Assembly: GCA_017654935.2 (NCBI GenBank)
Contig: CM065690.1
Coordinates: 8,348,555 to 8,412,554 of the forward strand
Direction: 5' to 3'
Length of the DNA stretch: 64,000 nucleotides
Source of the DNA: Phymorhynchus buccinoides
Taxonomy: Eukaryota > Mollusca > Gastropoda > Neogastropoda > Raphitomidae
The stretch's first letter is position 1. Each line of letters begins with the position of its first letter. Below, one piece after another: positions 14,624-29,700 of this stretch. A program made the translations under genes and the position numbers. The notes under the pieces are model-generated. The model searched no databases. It was not told where the DNA came from and was given only the letters and a program-made list of their open reading frames with translations.

Positions 14624-17600
14624 CATGCAAACGCACACATATACATACACACAGCACACACATCATGCGCACGCATACAACCATTTAACTACCCATCCAT
14701 CTAACTTATACATATATACACATATGTTTATACAAACATACAACTTGCATTCAAAAATTATATATCATACAAATATCTTAGTCTATATGTATACATTCGT
14801 AATACAACATTACATATCTACATGCATACACAAACATACACAGATAGGCCAGACCATTCAGGAATTTGTAGCAGAGAGAGCTTGTATTCGATACGCCTTC
14901 CGACAGGAAGAGATTCAAGCATTGGGGTAGAGTGAGATAATTTGGAACACCTCAGTACAAGGCGAGCAGCATTGTTCTGAATTTTCTACCATTTAGCGAG
15001 GAGATTTTGTGGGCAACCAGCGAGAAGGGAATTGCAGTAGTCTAAGCGAGAGAGAACAAAGGCTGAGATAAGAGCTTTGGTGGCGTCTTCAGAGAGAAGA
15101 TGACGAACAGAAGCAATGCGACGGAGTTCCCATAATAAAGTTCCAGATAGCAAGCACGACAGACAGATGACATTTGAGTGTGAAAAGAAAGTGTTTGGTC
15201 CAGTGTGAAGCCAGGATTGCGAACGCTTGCAGAAGTCTGGATGATAGTTGGATAGAAGTAGGATGTGAGTTTGTAGACAACAGTCTCTTGGGGACAATGA
15301 AAATCATTTCAGTATTGTCGTTGTTAAGTTGGAGTTTGTTGTCAGTCATCCAAGCCTTTATGTCAGAAATGCATGATTGAGTTCGTTCAATGATAGAAGG
15401 AAGCTCAGAGATATCGTCAGACCTGTAAACCTGGTTGTCATCAGAAAAGCAGTGAGTAGCAATGCTAGAAATAGGTTGTGTGTAAAGAACGAAGAGAATG
15501 GGGCCCAGAACAGAACCCTGGGGAACTCCATACTCCAGACCAACTGAGTGAGAAGAGAAGCCGTTAACAGAGACAACCTGAGTACGACCACAAATGTATG
15601 AACAGAACCATGAAAGAGCTTTATCGGAGATACCAAAGGTCTGTTGCAGCCGAGATAGAAGGGTATAGTGATCTATAGTGTCAAAGGCAGAGGATAACAG
15701 GGACAGCAGAGAAACCTTACCATCATCAAGAGCAGAAAGAAGATCGTTAACTATCTTCAGAAGAGCAGTTTCAGTGCTATGACCAGCACGATAGGCAGAC
15801 TGCAAAGGATAGAGGACATTGTGGTGATCTAAGTGAGCCTGGAGCTGGAGAAGTGCAATCTTTTCAGTTATCTTAGACAGAAAGGACAGGTTGGACACGG
15901 GCCGATAGTTGTTCAGGTTTTCAGGGTCCAGAGATGGTTTTTTCAAGAGATGCCGAAAACAGCGGTTTTAAGTGCAGAGGGGAGACATCCTGCGCTGAGT
16001 GATTCATTCACAATGGTGGTTATGTAAGGAAACAAATCGTCCATAGCAACACAACAGTATGACATGGACATACATGCCAAGTTTTAACAATGTAAGTTCA
16101 ATTATATCAAAGATATGGCCACAAGAAGAAATTTCGTTAGTGTACGTCCGTGACCTTGATCTTGAACTTGATTGTGATCTTGGTAGGCAACGAATGTTTG
16201 AAATTCCATACGCCAATGCACCTACATACTAATTTTGAACATCGTAAGCATAAAGATGTCAAATACAGGGCCACAAGAAGAAAGTACGATTTTCAAGGTC
16301 AAGCTTCAAAGTCAAGCTGAACAGTGTCAAAATGTTTCCATGTGACCATTTGTGTACCATGATACACCACCACACAAAATGTGAAGACATTTTGACCAGC
16401 GATTCTGGAGATACAGCCCAATAAATGTTTATGTCTTTGACCTTGACCTTGGTCAGAACCCAATATTTTGAATAATCATTAGCCATTGCATATATTTACA
16501 TAGCACGTTTGAAGATTTAGTGAATGAGAGAGAGAGGGAGGGGGAGGAGAGAGAGGAAGAAAGGGATTCAAGTTTTATGAGAGGAAAATAACTTATTTTT
16601 CAGACAGCCATCTTCCTTCTTCTTTTGGTCCATGTCAAGGCCAATCACACAGTACCTTGTAACTTAAGACCCTACGTGATTATTGATGAGTAATGTGGCC
16701 TCAGGCCAAACAGGGTTTTGAGTATAGCTATCATGCGAAAATTATGTTACGAACGAAAACTTACTACTTCATTAGTACTTTGGTCAAGGATAAAGTGTTG
16801 TGTTAATATCCACATAAAATGTTTTCCTTCACTACACGTGATTTCATTTCAGCTTCAAGCATACCACAGAAACACTGAAAAGTATTGAAACGAATGTAAA
16901 GACTGAAGTTAGGGTGAAGGCGGGGGATGGGGTGGGGTGAGGGTGGTGATGAAGAAGATAGAGGCAAGAGAAGAAATGAAGGATATAAAGACTGATTGTA
17001 CTCCTCTGAGGTATTGAAACACACAGCCTTCTTTGAGTGTCTGTATTTCCTACGACTTCCTTTCAAATTTGTTCGAAGCAGACAGTCTTGTTTGAGTCAA
17101 ATGTATTTGCTGCAACTTCCTTTCAAGTAATTTCCACGCAAAAGGTTTAACTACTCGAAAAGTACAGGAAGTCTTTGCACGTCTGTGAATTAGTGTACAT
17201 ATACAAATAAATGAAAATTTAAGATAGAAAGCATCTATAATGGAAAAGGACAGTGACACGAAAGAGGGTAGGGGACAAAACTAAAGAGGGAGTTCTTGCT
17301 AAAGAGAAATGAAGGAAAGAGGGACAAATGGAATAGGATGTTGATTAGTGTTCTTCTGGTAATGCCTTATTCACTCCCGTTGATAGCCCTATTTTTTCTT
17401 TGGTGGTCCATTAGTATTTGTTGATAAATAGCAACGTGCTTTAAACCCCATATTTGTGAATGGTCCCAGTTTTGAATTGAAAGATCTGATCTCCTCGTCT
17501 TTTTGTCTTTCCACCGGGTGTCCTCTGGACATGTCACAATGGTGCAGTCATCTGGACGTTTCTATAGCTATGCTTAGTACAAGTTATCATATTTGCCTCT

Positions 17601-17707
17601 GTGTTAAATTTGTCGACCTCTGTCTGTCTGTCTCTCTCTCTCTCTCTGTATGTATGTGTGTGTATGTATGCGTGAGTGCGTGCGTGCGTGCGCGCGCGCG
17701 CGCGCGC

Positions 17708-17804
<97 letters not shown>

Positions 17805-18483
17805 GAGTAAGGGGACTGGATGGGCAACATAGTGAAGAAACAGATGTATTGCTTATAATACGAGAGCAAGAGAGCATAGTGAAGAGAGTATTGCTTATAA
17901 TACGATGTAGCAATGTCAGATGCATAGAAGAAACAGTATGTATTGCTTATAATACGAGTAGCAATGTCAGATGGGGAAACTGGATGTAGCAATGCAGATG
18001 CATAGTGAAGAAACAGTATGTATTGCTTATAATACGATTGTCTTGTCTGTAGCAATGTCAGATGCATAGTGAAGAAACAGTATGTATTGCTTATAATACG
18101 ATTGTCTTGTTTGTAGCAATGTCAGATGCATAGTGAAGAAACAGTATGTATTGCTTATAATACGAGTGTCGTGTTTGTAGCAATGTCAGATGCATAGTGA
18201 AGAAACAGTATGTATTGCTTATAATACGAGTGTCGTGTTTGTAGCAATGTCAGATGCATAGTGAAGAAACAGTATGTATTGCTTATAATACGATTGTCTT
18301 GTTTGTAGCAATGTCAGATGCATGCGTTATGCATCTACAATTCTCTTATTAACGAATCTATGCATTTAAGCAAGCATCTGTGTTTCTGATTGTGTGTTAG
18401 TGCATGCGCGCGCGCGTGCGTGTGTGTCTTTGTCTATCTGTCCCTGCGTGTGCATGTGTGTGTGTGCGTGTGCGCGTGCGTGC

Positions 18484-18558
<75 letters not shown>

Positions 18559-19751
18559 GTGTGTGTGTGTATGTGCAGTTCAAATACAAGCGGCGTGTCT
18601 ACAAGATAATGCAGATGAATCCCCGAAAGCTGAAGCAGCTTCATTGCAAGGTGCGTCCTGAAAACTGTATGACTATTAAAACATATATTTAGAGGCGGGA
18701 GGAGGGTGGGGAAAGGAAACTTTCATTACAACAAAAATATCACAACAACACTTTATAAACAATACTAACTACTATGACCTCTGGAAGAATACGCACACTT
18801 TGCTTTTTGTGATCAAAATTTAATTATTTCACATTCCATTTATAAGACTATTTTTTTAAACATCGAACTGTTTCGCTTTGCGCATTGTTAGAGACCGTTT
18901 TTCGGCGCTGAAAGGTCAAAGCCTAACTACAGTAACACATTAAAAATACCATGAATTATCGTTAAACTATATTTAATTCCTTAATTCCTCTAGTATAGAT
19001 TTTAATCCTTGTTTCATTTAACCCTTCTATTCCAGTACGATACGTGACTGACATCAAATATTGAAGTGGCAGGTTTTATTTCATTGATGGTTGGGACGAT
19101 GTTTTTTATTATGTTGTTTACGTTGTTGATTTAGTTTGTACTTTATAACGACAACTGTCCAATTTTAGCTAATTTGCAACAAGGTAACACTAATCTTATT
19201 GATTGATTGATTTCAGATGTTCATTTGTGGTTTAACATCATTATAATTATCGTCATGTTAGTCCTGTTTGCCTGATTCATATTTTATTGTAATCACATTC
19301 TTTAGATTGGGTTAGAAAGCTTTTCATGTATCTACAACATATTATATACACTAGCGCAACGCCGAGTCCCAGTAACGCCTAGTAACGGTAACGCTAGTAA
19401 CGGTAACGCCAAGTACTGGTAACGCCGAGTACAGCAAATTTGAAGCGATTCGGTTAAGAAACGGCGGAGTCGTATAGCGCGCGCGTTTCTGAACCGATTC
19501 GCTTCCGGGTTGGTACACGGATAGTCACCGTCCCCGGTGATCTTCCTGCCAAATTCGAAGGCAATCGGTCCAGAAACACCGGAGATACGGGCGCGGAGAG
19601 GCCGGCGGATGCGCGTTTCGCGCATTTGCCGAACCGCGCAAATGACACGGCCGCCTCGGTTGCCGTTGCCATCGGCCCGTTAGGGCTCACAGCAAATTTG
19701 AAGCGATTCGGTCGAAAAACGGCGGAGTTATAAGGCCCGTTTCGTGTTTCA

Positions 19752-19814
<63 letters not shown>

Positions 19815-20634
19815 ACACACACACGGACAGTTGGCTTATTACTATATGATTATTGATATATTCTGTAAGTCACGTGTCATATTCCCTCTTATGCTTAAAA
19901 CATTTCTTATGATTTCTTACCAGCTATAAGAGGGAAAACACGTGAAAACCATGATTTTGACACGTGACGTGGTGGGTCTTTAACAGTTGAGTGAACGGTA
20001 CTCACTACGTCTCTGTTTTTATTGTTTGATTTGACCCAATTTGGTCCCTGGATAGTTTGTAGAATTGTGTTGTTGAATACATTTAGAAGAAAACTCAATG
20101 TCAGTTTGAAGCAAGTTCGTAAATGTTGAAAACAACAAGTTTCACAAAAACACCCTGATGGGACGTACAGAATGCTAAACGTACAGAATTTTTGTCATGC
20201 AGTTTTAATGTAATATGACTTCAAGGTGCAACTAACACATGATGCTATGCAAATGTGGGTGATGTTCTCATTTATTCCCGTGCACTCTTCAGTTCTGAAC
20301 ACTCCGAAGGTTGTTACACTTCAGTTTTCACGGAAAAATCACTGTGCATGTTTGAGGAGTTTACTGGAAGAAAGGTGAGCTATTTTATAATTTGCCCCCT
20401 ATTGAGGGTAATTGAGGATATTGAGGTTGGTAAACATGAGGGTTGTGTCTAAAGAACAAGTTTGCCGAAATGTGACTATTACGATGAATTGAATGGGGCT
20501 GGGTGTGGCTGCATTGCAGACCAACCTGAAGCATTTCCTGGAGTTCGTCAGGAACGGCAACCTGGAGAAGATGAACAAGATGACCAACAAGGGCCTCGAC
20601 CCCAACTTCCACGACCAGGACAACGGGGGTCAGT

Positions 20635-20704
<70 letters not shown>

Positions 20705-20715
20705 TCACTCACTCA

Positions 20716-20751
<36 letters not shown>

Positions 20752-23700
20752 CACACACACACACATATATACACATACGCACATGCGCGCGCGTGTAGAG
20801 AGAGAGGGAGATAGAGATAGACAAAGAGAAGCAGAGATAGAGATACAGGTGGAGAGACGGACAGACAGACATGAAGATATTCAGACAGACAGAAGTAACT
20901 TATTGCTGCACAAAAAGTATGTGTGATGTGCATGCGCGCACTTTGTGCGTTTATAAATGCAATTTTTTTTTTTCATGGGTGTTTTCAGAAACGCCCCTGA
21001 CGGTGGCGGCCACCCTAGGCAAGGACAAGGCGCGGGAGGTGCTCATCTTGCTGGTCAGCGGCGGGGCGCACATCGACTTCAGGAACCGATCAGGCCTCAC
21101 CGCCATGCACCGCGCCGCCATTGTGGGCAACGCTGAGGCCATCAAGGTACAGTAGGCAACAAGTCATTAAGTGATCGTTTCCCAGAGCTTTGTTTTAATG
21201 GCTGATAGTCTCCGATTGATGAGAGGAAGGTCCCCAAAGGACAGGCCTCACTGCCATTGTGGGCAACGCTGAGGCCATCGAGGTACAGTAGGCCTGAATC
21301 CATTCACCGGTGGTTTTCCCCAGCGGGTTGTGTTAGCGGCTCAAATGGCCTTGATCATTGGCTGACATTAGCCTGAATAGACGTTGAACCAGTAGTAAGG
21401 TGGTTGTGCCCAGCAGGTTGTGTTAGCAGCTCAAATGGCCATGATCATTGGCTGACATTAGCCTGAATAGACGTTGAACCAGTAGTAAGGTGGTTGTGCC
21501 CAGCAGGTTGTGTTAGCAGCTCAAATGGCCTTGATCATTGGCTGACATTAGCCTGAATAGACGTTGAACCAGTAGTAAGGTGGTTGTACCCAGCAGGTTG
21601 TGTTAGCAGCTCAAATGGCCTTGATCATTGGCTGACATTAGCCTGAATAGACGTTGAACCAGTAGTAAGGTGGTTGTACCCAGCAGGTTGTGTTAGCGGC
21701 TCAAATGGCCTTGATCATTGGCTGACATTAGCCTGAATAGACGTTGAACCAGTAGTAAGGTGGTTGTACCCAGCAGGTTGTGTTAGCGGCTCAAATGGCC
21801 TTGATCATTGGCTGACATTAGCCTGAATAGACGTTGAACCAGTTGTAAGGAGAGAGCTTTTTTTGGTTTGAATGGTTTTCTTCACAAATGGAAAATGGAG
21901 GTCCAGGCTGTTAGTGTTGTTGTCCATGACAGTGACTCTCAAACTAGTTGTCATTTACGCTGGCTCCTAGTACTGCAGCACAGGGGGTGAGTTGGCCTTT
22001 GGGGACTTTCCCCAACTCCAGCTGTCTTAGGGCTTGTGCACATTACATCCGCAATCCGCCTTTCATGTATATAAGAGGGATTTTTCCTCTCACTTTTCAC
22101 TAGGCCTTGCGGTCTGAACGTGGAGTCTTTTGGATTAGACGATAAACCGAGGTCCCATGTGCTCATGCACTTAGCACACGTTGAACCCAGTGGCAACGAA
22201 AAAGTTGTCATTTGGTCAAAATTTACCCCCCTCCCTTCCTTCCTCATCAGTCACACAAAAATCGCATGCAAAAAAAATTAAAAAATTGGGTGGCGCGCCT
22301 CTGGCTGCGACGCGCTCTCCAGGTGGGAGCAACCCGAATTTCACAGAGACGCCTCTGTGACTATAATGTACCTAACCTAACCTAACCTTTCTTACTTCCA
22401 ATTTTGTGAGTGTGGATTGCGGATGAGTTTCGGTACGGAAGTTCTTGTAAATGTGCACATGCCCTTAGAGTCCTCTTGGCCGATAAAGTGGGGATATTCC
22501 CTGGGCAATGCTTTTCCACTGTAAATAGATTCCAGACCGGTTGTCCAGAGTAGCAGTGGCTGTACTGTGTGGACGTCATATTGGACACGACTGACTGGCA
22601 GCATTTGTAACCGGATGATGACTCCAAAAAGGTGGCAGAGTGGTTAAGACGTTCGCCTGCCAAATGTAATGCGTGACTGCAGCGTGAGTGACCCGGGTTA
22701 AAATCCCGGCCTCGCCCTTTCTTTCTAGTTTGACAGGAAAATCGAACTGAACGTCGAGTCCTTCGGATGGGGACTTAAAGCTAGTCTGACCTGTGCGCTT
22801 TGCGCACGTAAAAATCCCACGGCAGTTGAAAGTCGGTAAGAGCAGGGAGAAAACCCGCTGCCTGGTATGGCCAAATTGATAGCTAGGTTTTCCAAGTGTG
22901 TCCACACCCCCTCCTCACCCTGTGCCCCCCCCCCCCCCCCAAAAAAAAAAAAAAAGAAGTTTTAAAAAATGGGGTAGGCGCTGCACTTGCGGTGACGCTC
23001 TCTCCGGAGGAGAACAGCCCGAATTTCACAGACATAAGTCTCTGTGACTAGAATATACCAAATACCAAATACCAAAAGTCCATGGATTAACCCCCTAAAT
23101 CTGCAGTAGAGATCTGCATGATTGTTACAGTCCCCCAAGAAACTGAAGCTGCATAATGGATTTCCAGTTTAAAGAGTGTAGGCCTACATGCGTTGACCTG
23201 TGCGTGTACTTTGATTAGCAATAAAAGACCCATGTTCAGAGCACATCATAAACGTTCAACTCTATATTTTGTCTTATTACTTCTGGCAGCGATTAGATAC
23301 TAGGAATGTGTGGAGATGGAACCTTGATGAGATTTGCGGAGATCGCTGAACGTTGAACTAAATAGTTTCAAGCTCTCTTTTCTTTGTTGAATTCCTTATT
23401 CTGCCCCATGTAAAGAGAAATAATCCTAAGCTAACCCTTAACCCGAATCAAAGCAAAATTTAGGCGTAAAAGCAGTGATTGGATGTTAACTAAAATCTTT
23501 CTACTCCATTGTCCAAGATTTTAAGCAATCGCTGAATAAGTAACTGTCCTTTGGGGCACGCATAGCCATGATCCGGGGGCTGCCTGCCCCTCATAGAGTG
23601 TAAGGTGTCCAGGGCCGAAACACATAGGCTAATTGAAAGGAGGGGGGAGGGGGGCTTCTTTTCTGAAGACTCTCTATCGTCCTGCTCTCCCAAGAATCTC

Positions 23701-26700
23701 TTTGAACAAAGCAGGCGCTGACTGAAGAGCTCTGCTGGTGCTTCTTGGCAGGCTCTGCTGGACCTGGGTTCCTCGCCAGACTTCAAGGACGGGCGGGGGT
23801 TGACCCCTCTGTACTACAGCGTGTCCAACGACACCAACCAGGCCTGCACCGAGATGCTGCTGCACGAGAGAGCCTTTGTGGGCACCCACGATGACCAGGG
23901 ATGGTGCGAGATACACCAGGTGAGGGTTTGAAAGGACTGACACAGTGCTTGATCAATTCACACATACCTTTTGTTTTACCTTGGTTGGCAAAGAACAACA
24001 GTTTGTTTCTTTAGACAAGGTTCTGTCACTTTGTCGACATGTACACGACCATTCACACATTCTGCTTTGGGCAGAAGGTTGGCTATTAGATTCACCGTTT
24101 GGTCGGTTGGAAGCGCTAAAAAGGCTTAAAAGCGCTAAAATATACATGTCGACAAAGTGTCAGAACCTTGTCTCAATTCTCAATGTGTAAAACTTTACCC
24201 TTTTGGGGGGCTAAGGGCCTATTCCAATTAGTCTAAGAGACACTTGTATAGGCAAATATGAAAAAAACCGAAAACTGTTCTTTGCCAACCAAGGTAAAAA
24301 AAAAAAAAGGTATGTGTGAAATCATCAAATTATCAGAGTTATTATGTCATTTAAGAAAAGACATTTAAAATTCTAACCTGTTCAGATGACGCAAATGAAA
24401 TTTGCGTAATGTTGGTTCTATTTGAGCCTTTTGTTTGGAAAGAAAAATAATGTTTTTCTAAACAAAAACATGACAGAATGGTGATTTAATGTCTTCCCCA
24501 TTTGTTACCAACCGTGATCGTAGAAAGCGGATTGGTAATGTTTTCCCTCGTGTCTGAGGTGATGTTTGTATGTATCCTCTCTAGCATTTGAACGGATGGA
24601 CTTAGGGTGCTCAAAGTTTGCATGCGGGTAGGTAGTAGGAAGATCTAGGCCAAGTTCGATAATGAAGGTTATGGGTCAAAGGTCAAGGTCACTGGAGCCG
24701 AATAACGCTGCCGCGCGGTTGGTGATTTAGCGTCTTAACGCTCTAGTTAGTGCTTGTTGTTGACATCAACTGGCCGTTTATTTGCTTCAATTGTAATCTT
24801 TCCGGGTGTAGGTGTCACTGTCCGGAATTAGGACTCCTGGTGCCTAATGTCTGACAGTTTGGGTGGGTTTTTTTAAGTCAAATAATTTTTGCTTTTTTGA
24901 AGATTATGAGACAAAAGTTAACTTGGTAGGAATAAAGAACATTATATTATTCTCTATCCAGTGTAGTCTTTAAAATTTGTATCGCCTTATTTATTTTGAA
25001 GCTTTTAACAGATTTGTTTTTCTTCCGGACAATAGGCGACTCTACCTTATTGCAGTAAGGTCGTGACCTTGACCTTAGTATATGACCTTGAAAACCTAAA
25101 ATCTTTTAGGGGCCATAACTTCTACACCGTTGGTCTTCAAACTTGGCATGTAGATGCATTGACGTATGGCGATTCTGATGATGGGGTACCAATCAAGGTC
25201 AAGGAGATCGGTAGGCCTTGAAAGTGATTGGGGTCTAAAAATTGGGTTTTAAGCCATAACTTCCACATTTTTACTTATGTTGAAATTGGACTCGCTCTCA
25301 TTTACTGTTTACGTTTTATTGTTGGTGTTTACACAAGTTTAAAAAACTGCAACAGTTGTTAATGTTTAAGTTCATTGTTAAGTTTGTGTTTATCTTTATA
25401 CGGGTTTTTTTCCCACCACATCTTATGAAATACGTTTTTTATTGTTTAAATTTTCTATTTTGTTGAACTATATTCTTTGCGCAAGAATGCGTGTCACAGT
25501 GTGTGTGCTGCGACCATTGTTGTGAAAATGGACGCTTCTTCGTTTCTCTGCAGGTCTGAGTCTGTTTCTTTTTCTTGCTTTTCTGTTGATGCACATCGGT
25601 ATATATATGTTATTAGGAGTTTGCAGTTTGATATTGCATTTATTTTCTCTCTTATAGAATAAATGCAATATCAAACTGCAAAGTGGTAATAACTGATAGT
25701 AGTTCTTCATGATTTCACTGAAAAGAAACATGGTGGGATTCATCATGACCATGCTCATCACACACCTCTGTGGTGCAGGCGTGTCGCTATGGGCGTGTCC
25801 AGCACCTGGAGCACTTGTTGTTCTACGGGGCGGAGATTGATGTCCAGAACGCCAGCGGCAACACGCCTCTGCACGTCTGTGCGGCATACAGCCAGGTAAA
25901 ACATACAACTAATCTTCTCTTGGCAAAGCTGTAGTTTACACCACCTCCCCCTTCATGCTCCTTTCAGTTTCATGACAATAACCCGAGGCCGATCCTAAAC
26001 ATATGCCTTTTCCCGAGAACAGCGGAATGTTGCTTCTCAGTGAACATTTTCAACACAAAATTTTGAAGGGGGTGGAGGGTGTTTAAACTACAACTTACCC
26101 CTTCTGTTTCTTTTTTTACAATATTGATTCGTATTAGTGTGTTTTTGTTGTTTAGTTTGGCTAAACGCTAAAGGGAATATTGGAGTGATAAAGTGAAAAA
26201 AAATGAAAGTGTGCTTATAATTTATATCCTTAATCATTTTAGCACCCATTGTGTTTTCATTCCGTCTTTAGCTGCACAAAGTCCCATCAATTGCTACGTT
26301 AATCTCTTCCTATTTTCTTTGGTGATAAAAATGAAAACATTGTAGATAGAACGAGAGACATTAGACAAGATGTAAAAGAGCATCGTCATTTGTAAGCTTG
26401 CTGTGCATGTTATACACGCATGTTGGGAAACTTTGTAGCCAAAGGCATCAGGCACAGATTTGTTTCCTGTGTGGTATGGCGTGTGTATATGTGTGCCTGC
26501 GTTTGTGTGTGTGTGTGAGAGAGAGAAAGAGAGAGAGAGAGAGAGTGTGTGTGTGTGTGTGTGTGTGTGTTTGTGTAGCGGTCATTACAACGAACTATTC
26601 AATATTGTGGTGTACAGAAGAAGATAACGTGTAACGAGAGATTGTGTGTGTGCATGCGCGTATGCGTGCATATATGCAGGATGCGTGTGCGCGTGTGTTG

Positions 26701-29700
26701 CTGTTCCGCGGGGCTGACCGCAGCATCCTGAACTACAGCAACCAGACAGCCTACCAGGTGGCCGTCATCGCCAACACCATGGAGCTGGCTGATCTCATCA
26801 ACAACCACCGCCACCAGGACGCTGGTACCTTTGTCTCCACTCACATTATTATTATTATTACGGTATTATTATTCAATCGCTCAGACAGTCTCCTGTCATG
26901 GGAGCGCACACGTGTCATGCTGCCATTAGGTATCTAACTAAGAAATAGTTAGGTCCAGCATGTCCGTCTTCGGCTGGAGAAAATCTTTGTAGGAATTTCT
27001 AGAACAAAGGCAGGAGAATGGATCGGTAAGGCAGAGAGATAGTAGATGACGGTAAGCAGAGGGAAAAGGCAGAGTCAAAGAGGGTGACAGATTAGAGAAA
27101 GTTACAAGCACAGAACTTCCAGAAGGTAGGGGAACTATTTGTACGAAAAAAAACCCCGGTAATCCCACAGGGGAATGTGCTATTCAAATAAGTTTGGATA
27201 TGAAATAAAATGCCATCCCCAGAGTCACAGTTGGATGTGTTCGCCAAGGCTTTCTCTCTGAAATTGTTCTTTGTTTGTGTTCTTTGGAAGATGGCAAAGG
27301 GATGTGATTTATGAAAGGCGTGTGACGCATCACCTGTTGTCTATAAAAGACACAGAGCAGTTAGAAAGTTTCAATGAAATATTTCAAAGTAAACTTATCT
27401 CACATAAGCTTATCTTTTGATATGTTTAATAGAATGTATCCTCGTGGAGAAAGGAAACTAAATAAATAGTGGCGCAAAAGATAGCTAAAAGCCGCCTCAC
27501 CGTATCCAGCCTTTTAGTCGAAAAAACATTCAGTTGTGACAATTCTCCTAGTTGTGGCCATGTGCCGTCTTCACACTATCAGCAAGCATTGGCTGTTTTC
27601 ACACAACTGCCTGAGTGAGTTGGAAGGAAGTGGTGCTGTCGCCAATTCATTTCGACCGGTTGTAAGAATTTCAATCGACCAAATTTTGCATTTGTGCTTT
27701 CCACTCGCTCTGTCGAAAGAAAGGAAAACTTAGTCTCAGGCGGCTTTAAACGTAAAACTTCACACAGACATATCCGCGTTGTATGGCAGCCTGTTGAACT
27801 AACCACGTTCCTGCCCGTAGCCTTCATTCTTCCTTTGATGACTGTATTTTTCAAATTCCCTCTTACCATCGGATATACACAACACGACTCCAGACATTTT
27901 CAGTTTCAGCCGCTACACTCTGGAACTCACTCCCTTTCAGCCTTCGTCATGCCAAATGCTTTGTAATGTTCAAATCTATTATAACCATACTGACCAACAC
28001 TCAAAACAATAGCATACACGCTTATCAGTTCGAAAACCATTAGTGCCATAGCACTTAAAATGAAAGTAACCCATGTGCCGGTCATATTACCTCCCTTAGT
28101 ACCAGTCACGTGGCTCCCTGACCTTATCAATCACTTTGCTTTTTTCCACGCTTGTGGCTACATTGGGAAACCATTTTGTCTCCACCTTGTTGTTGCACCC
28201 TTGTGACTTTGGTGGATTTGTTCTGGTTCTAACTTGTCTGTGTTTGCCTGCTTGCTTTATTATTTCATTTAGCTTGCTTGAATTTCGTTTAGCTTCTCCT
28301 TTCAAGATTTTTTGGGCTTTTTCTAACTTTGTTGATTTTTTAGCCTAACCGGTTAGCTAGACCGGCTTCTATGTTTATTTGACTTTTTTGCTACGAAATA
28401 GGTTGGTTGTATTCGCAGCTTTCCTTGACCTGTTTTCTTGTCAATTAATCGACAGTTGTGTTTTTGCATTAGCATAAAGTTTTTGCTAAAAGTTTCGTTC
28501 AGGTCATGTCATAATTTCAGTGTCACCCGAAGGGGCGACACTTAGGTTTCAGTGTCTTCAGAGTCTAAGCCTAAGCCGGTAGATTTACTGTGCGATAGTG
28601 TTACAGGTCGGTTCGTTTCTCCTTCGTCATCTTCATCTTCGAAGTCTTCACATAAGACTTCCAAAAAATCAGCGGAGAAGACTTCCTCTAGCAAGAGTAA
28701 GTCAGTGAAGAAAGCTTCATCGTCTGTTTCTCCAAAACACACGGTTCAATCGGGAAATCTTCCGGTTCATTCGGCTAGTTCGGTGTCATTTTCTTCAGAA
28801 CTCAAATCTAAGCCAATTCCATCCGTGGAATCATCTTCACTTTTTGATGTGTTTATTCAGCATCTTCAGTCTAGTGGCTTAGCCATTTCCGTTCCGGCAG
28901 TCATTCCTTCTCCGTCTCCAGCCGGGGAGGATAAATCTGTGTGTACCTCTTTTTCAGCAGTCGGCCCCTTGTCTCCTCTGGTGCTTCTGCCTCACAACGT
29001 CCACCGGATCACTTACTAGTGGCCACCGCCTCGCTCTCTCCATGGTCCAACCTTCCAGCCGACAGGGGAATTCCGACCAGGAGGTCAATGCCACTCGAGA
29101 TGGGAGTGAGGGTAGACGGACCGTCTACATGGTTAGGTCGGGGTGTCCAACCCTCCAATGCGGAGGACGGCACCCTTACCTGGAGGGGAGGTGCGGAGCA
29201 TATGATGTGTCCGTATTCCGGCCGTGATCCAACCCCAGGGCGTAACCACTTGCGTGGGGACCGTCCGGGTCACATAAACCCGGGTTACTCTAAACTTCTA
29301 GAGAGAGTCAGTCAACGGGGTACAGGCGTTCCTGACTCTCTCCACGACCGTCCGGATGAGACCTCTACTTCGGTAGAGAACCCTCAAATCCGGTTCCATG
29401 GCGTAAGGCCTCCTCGACCGGCTATCCCCGTGATGCCGGTCGCACGGTGCCCGGTGGAGGTACGGGGCGGCTCCCGGCCTCCCCACCGGCGGGACCCTTT
29501 CCCGGTTCATCAATCCCGGTCCCAACACCGAGTGATGCTTCCACCGGTCGACGGCTACGGTTCTCCGGGTTACCGGTCTCCGGTACCGGCTTTCTCCGGT
29601 TGGACCGATCCCCAGTTGTTCCTAACTGGTACGTGCAGAGAATCTCACTGGAAGCTCCGCCTTTTGACGATGAGTCTTCCCGGTCAGCCCACACGTTCAA

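Noticed and set aside
22374..22387. Telomere-like CTAACC repeat
   Set aside because: Only about three units, at the end of a SINE, so it is a tail repeat.
22620..22712. tRNA-Ser or tRNA-Leu gene
   Set aside because: A- and B-box-like strings are present but the stems do not pair and a SINE body with tail follows.
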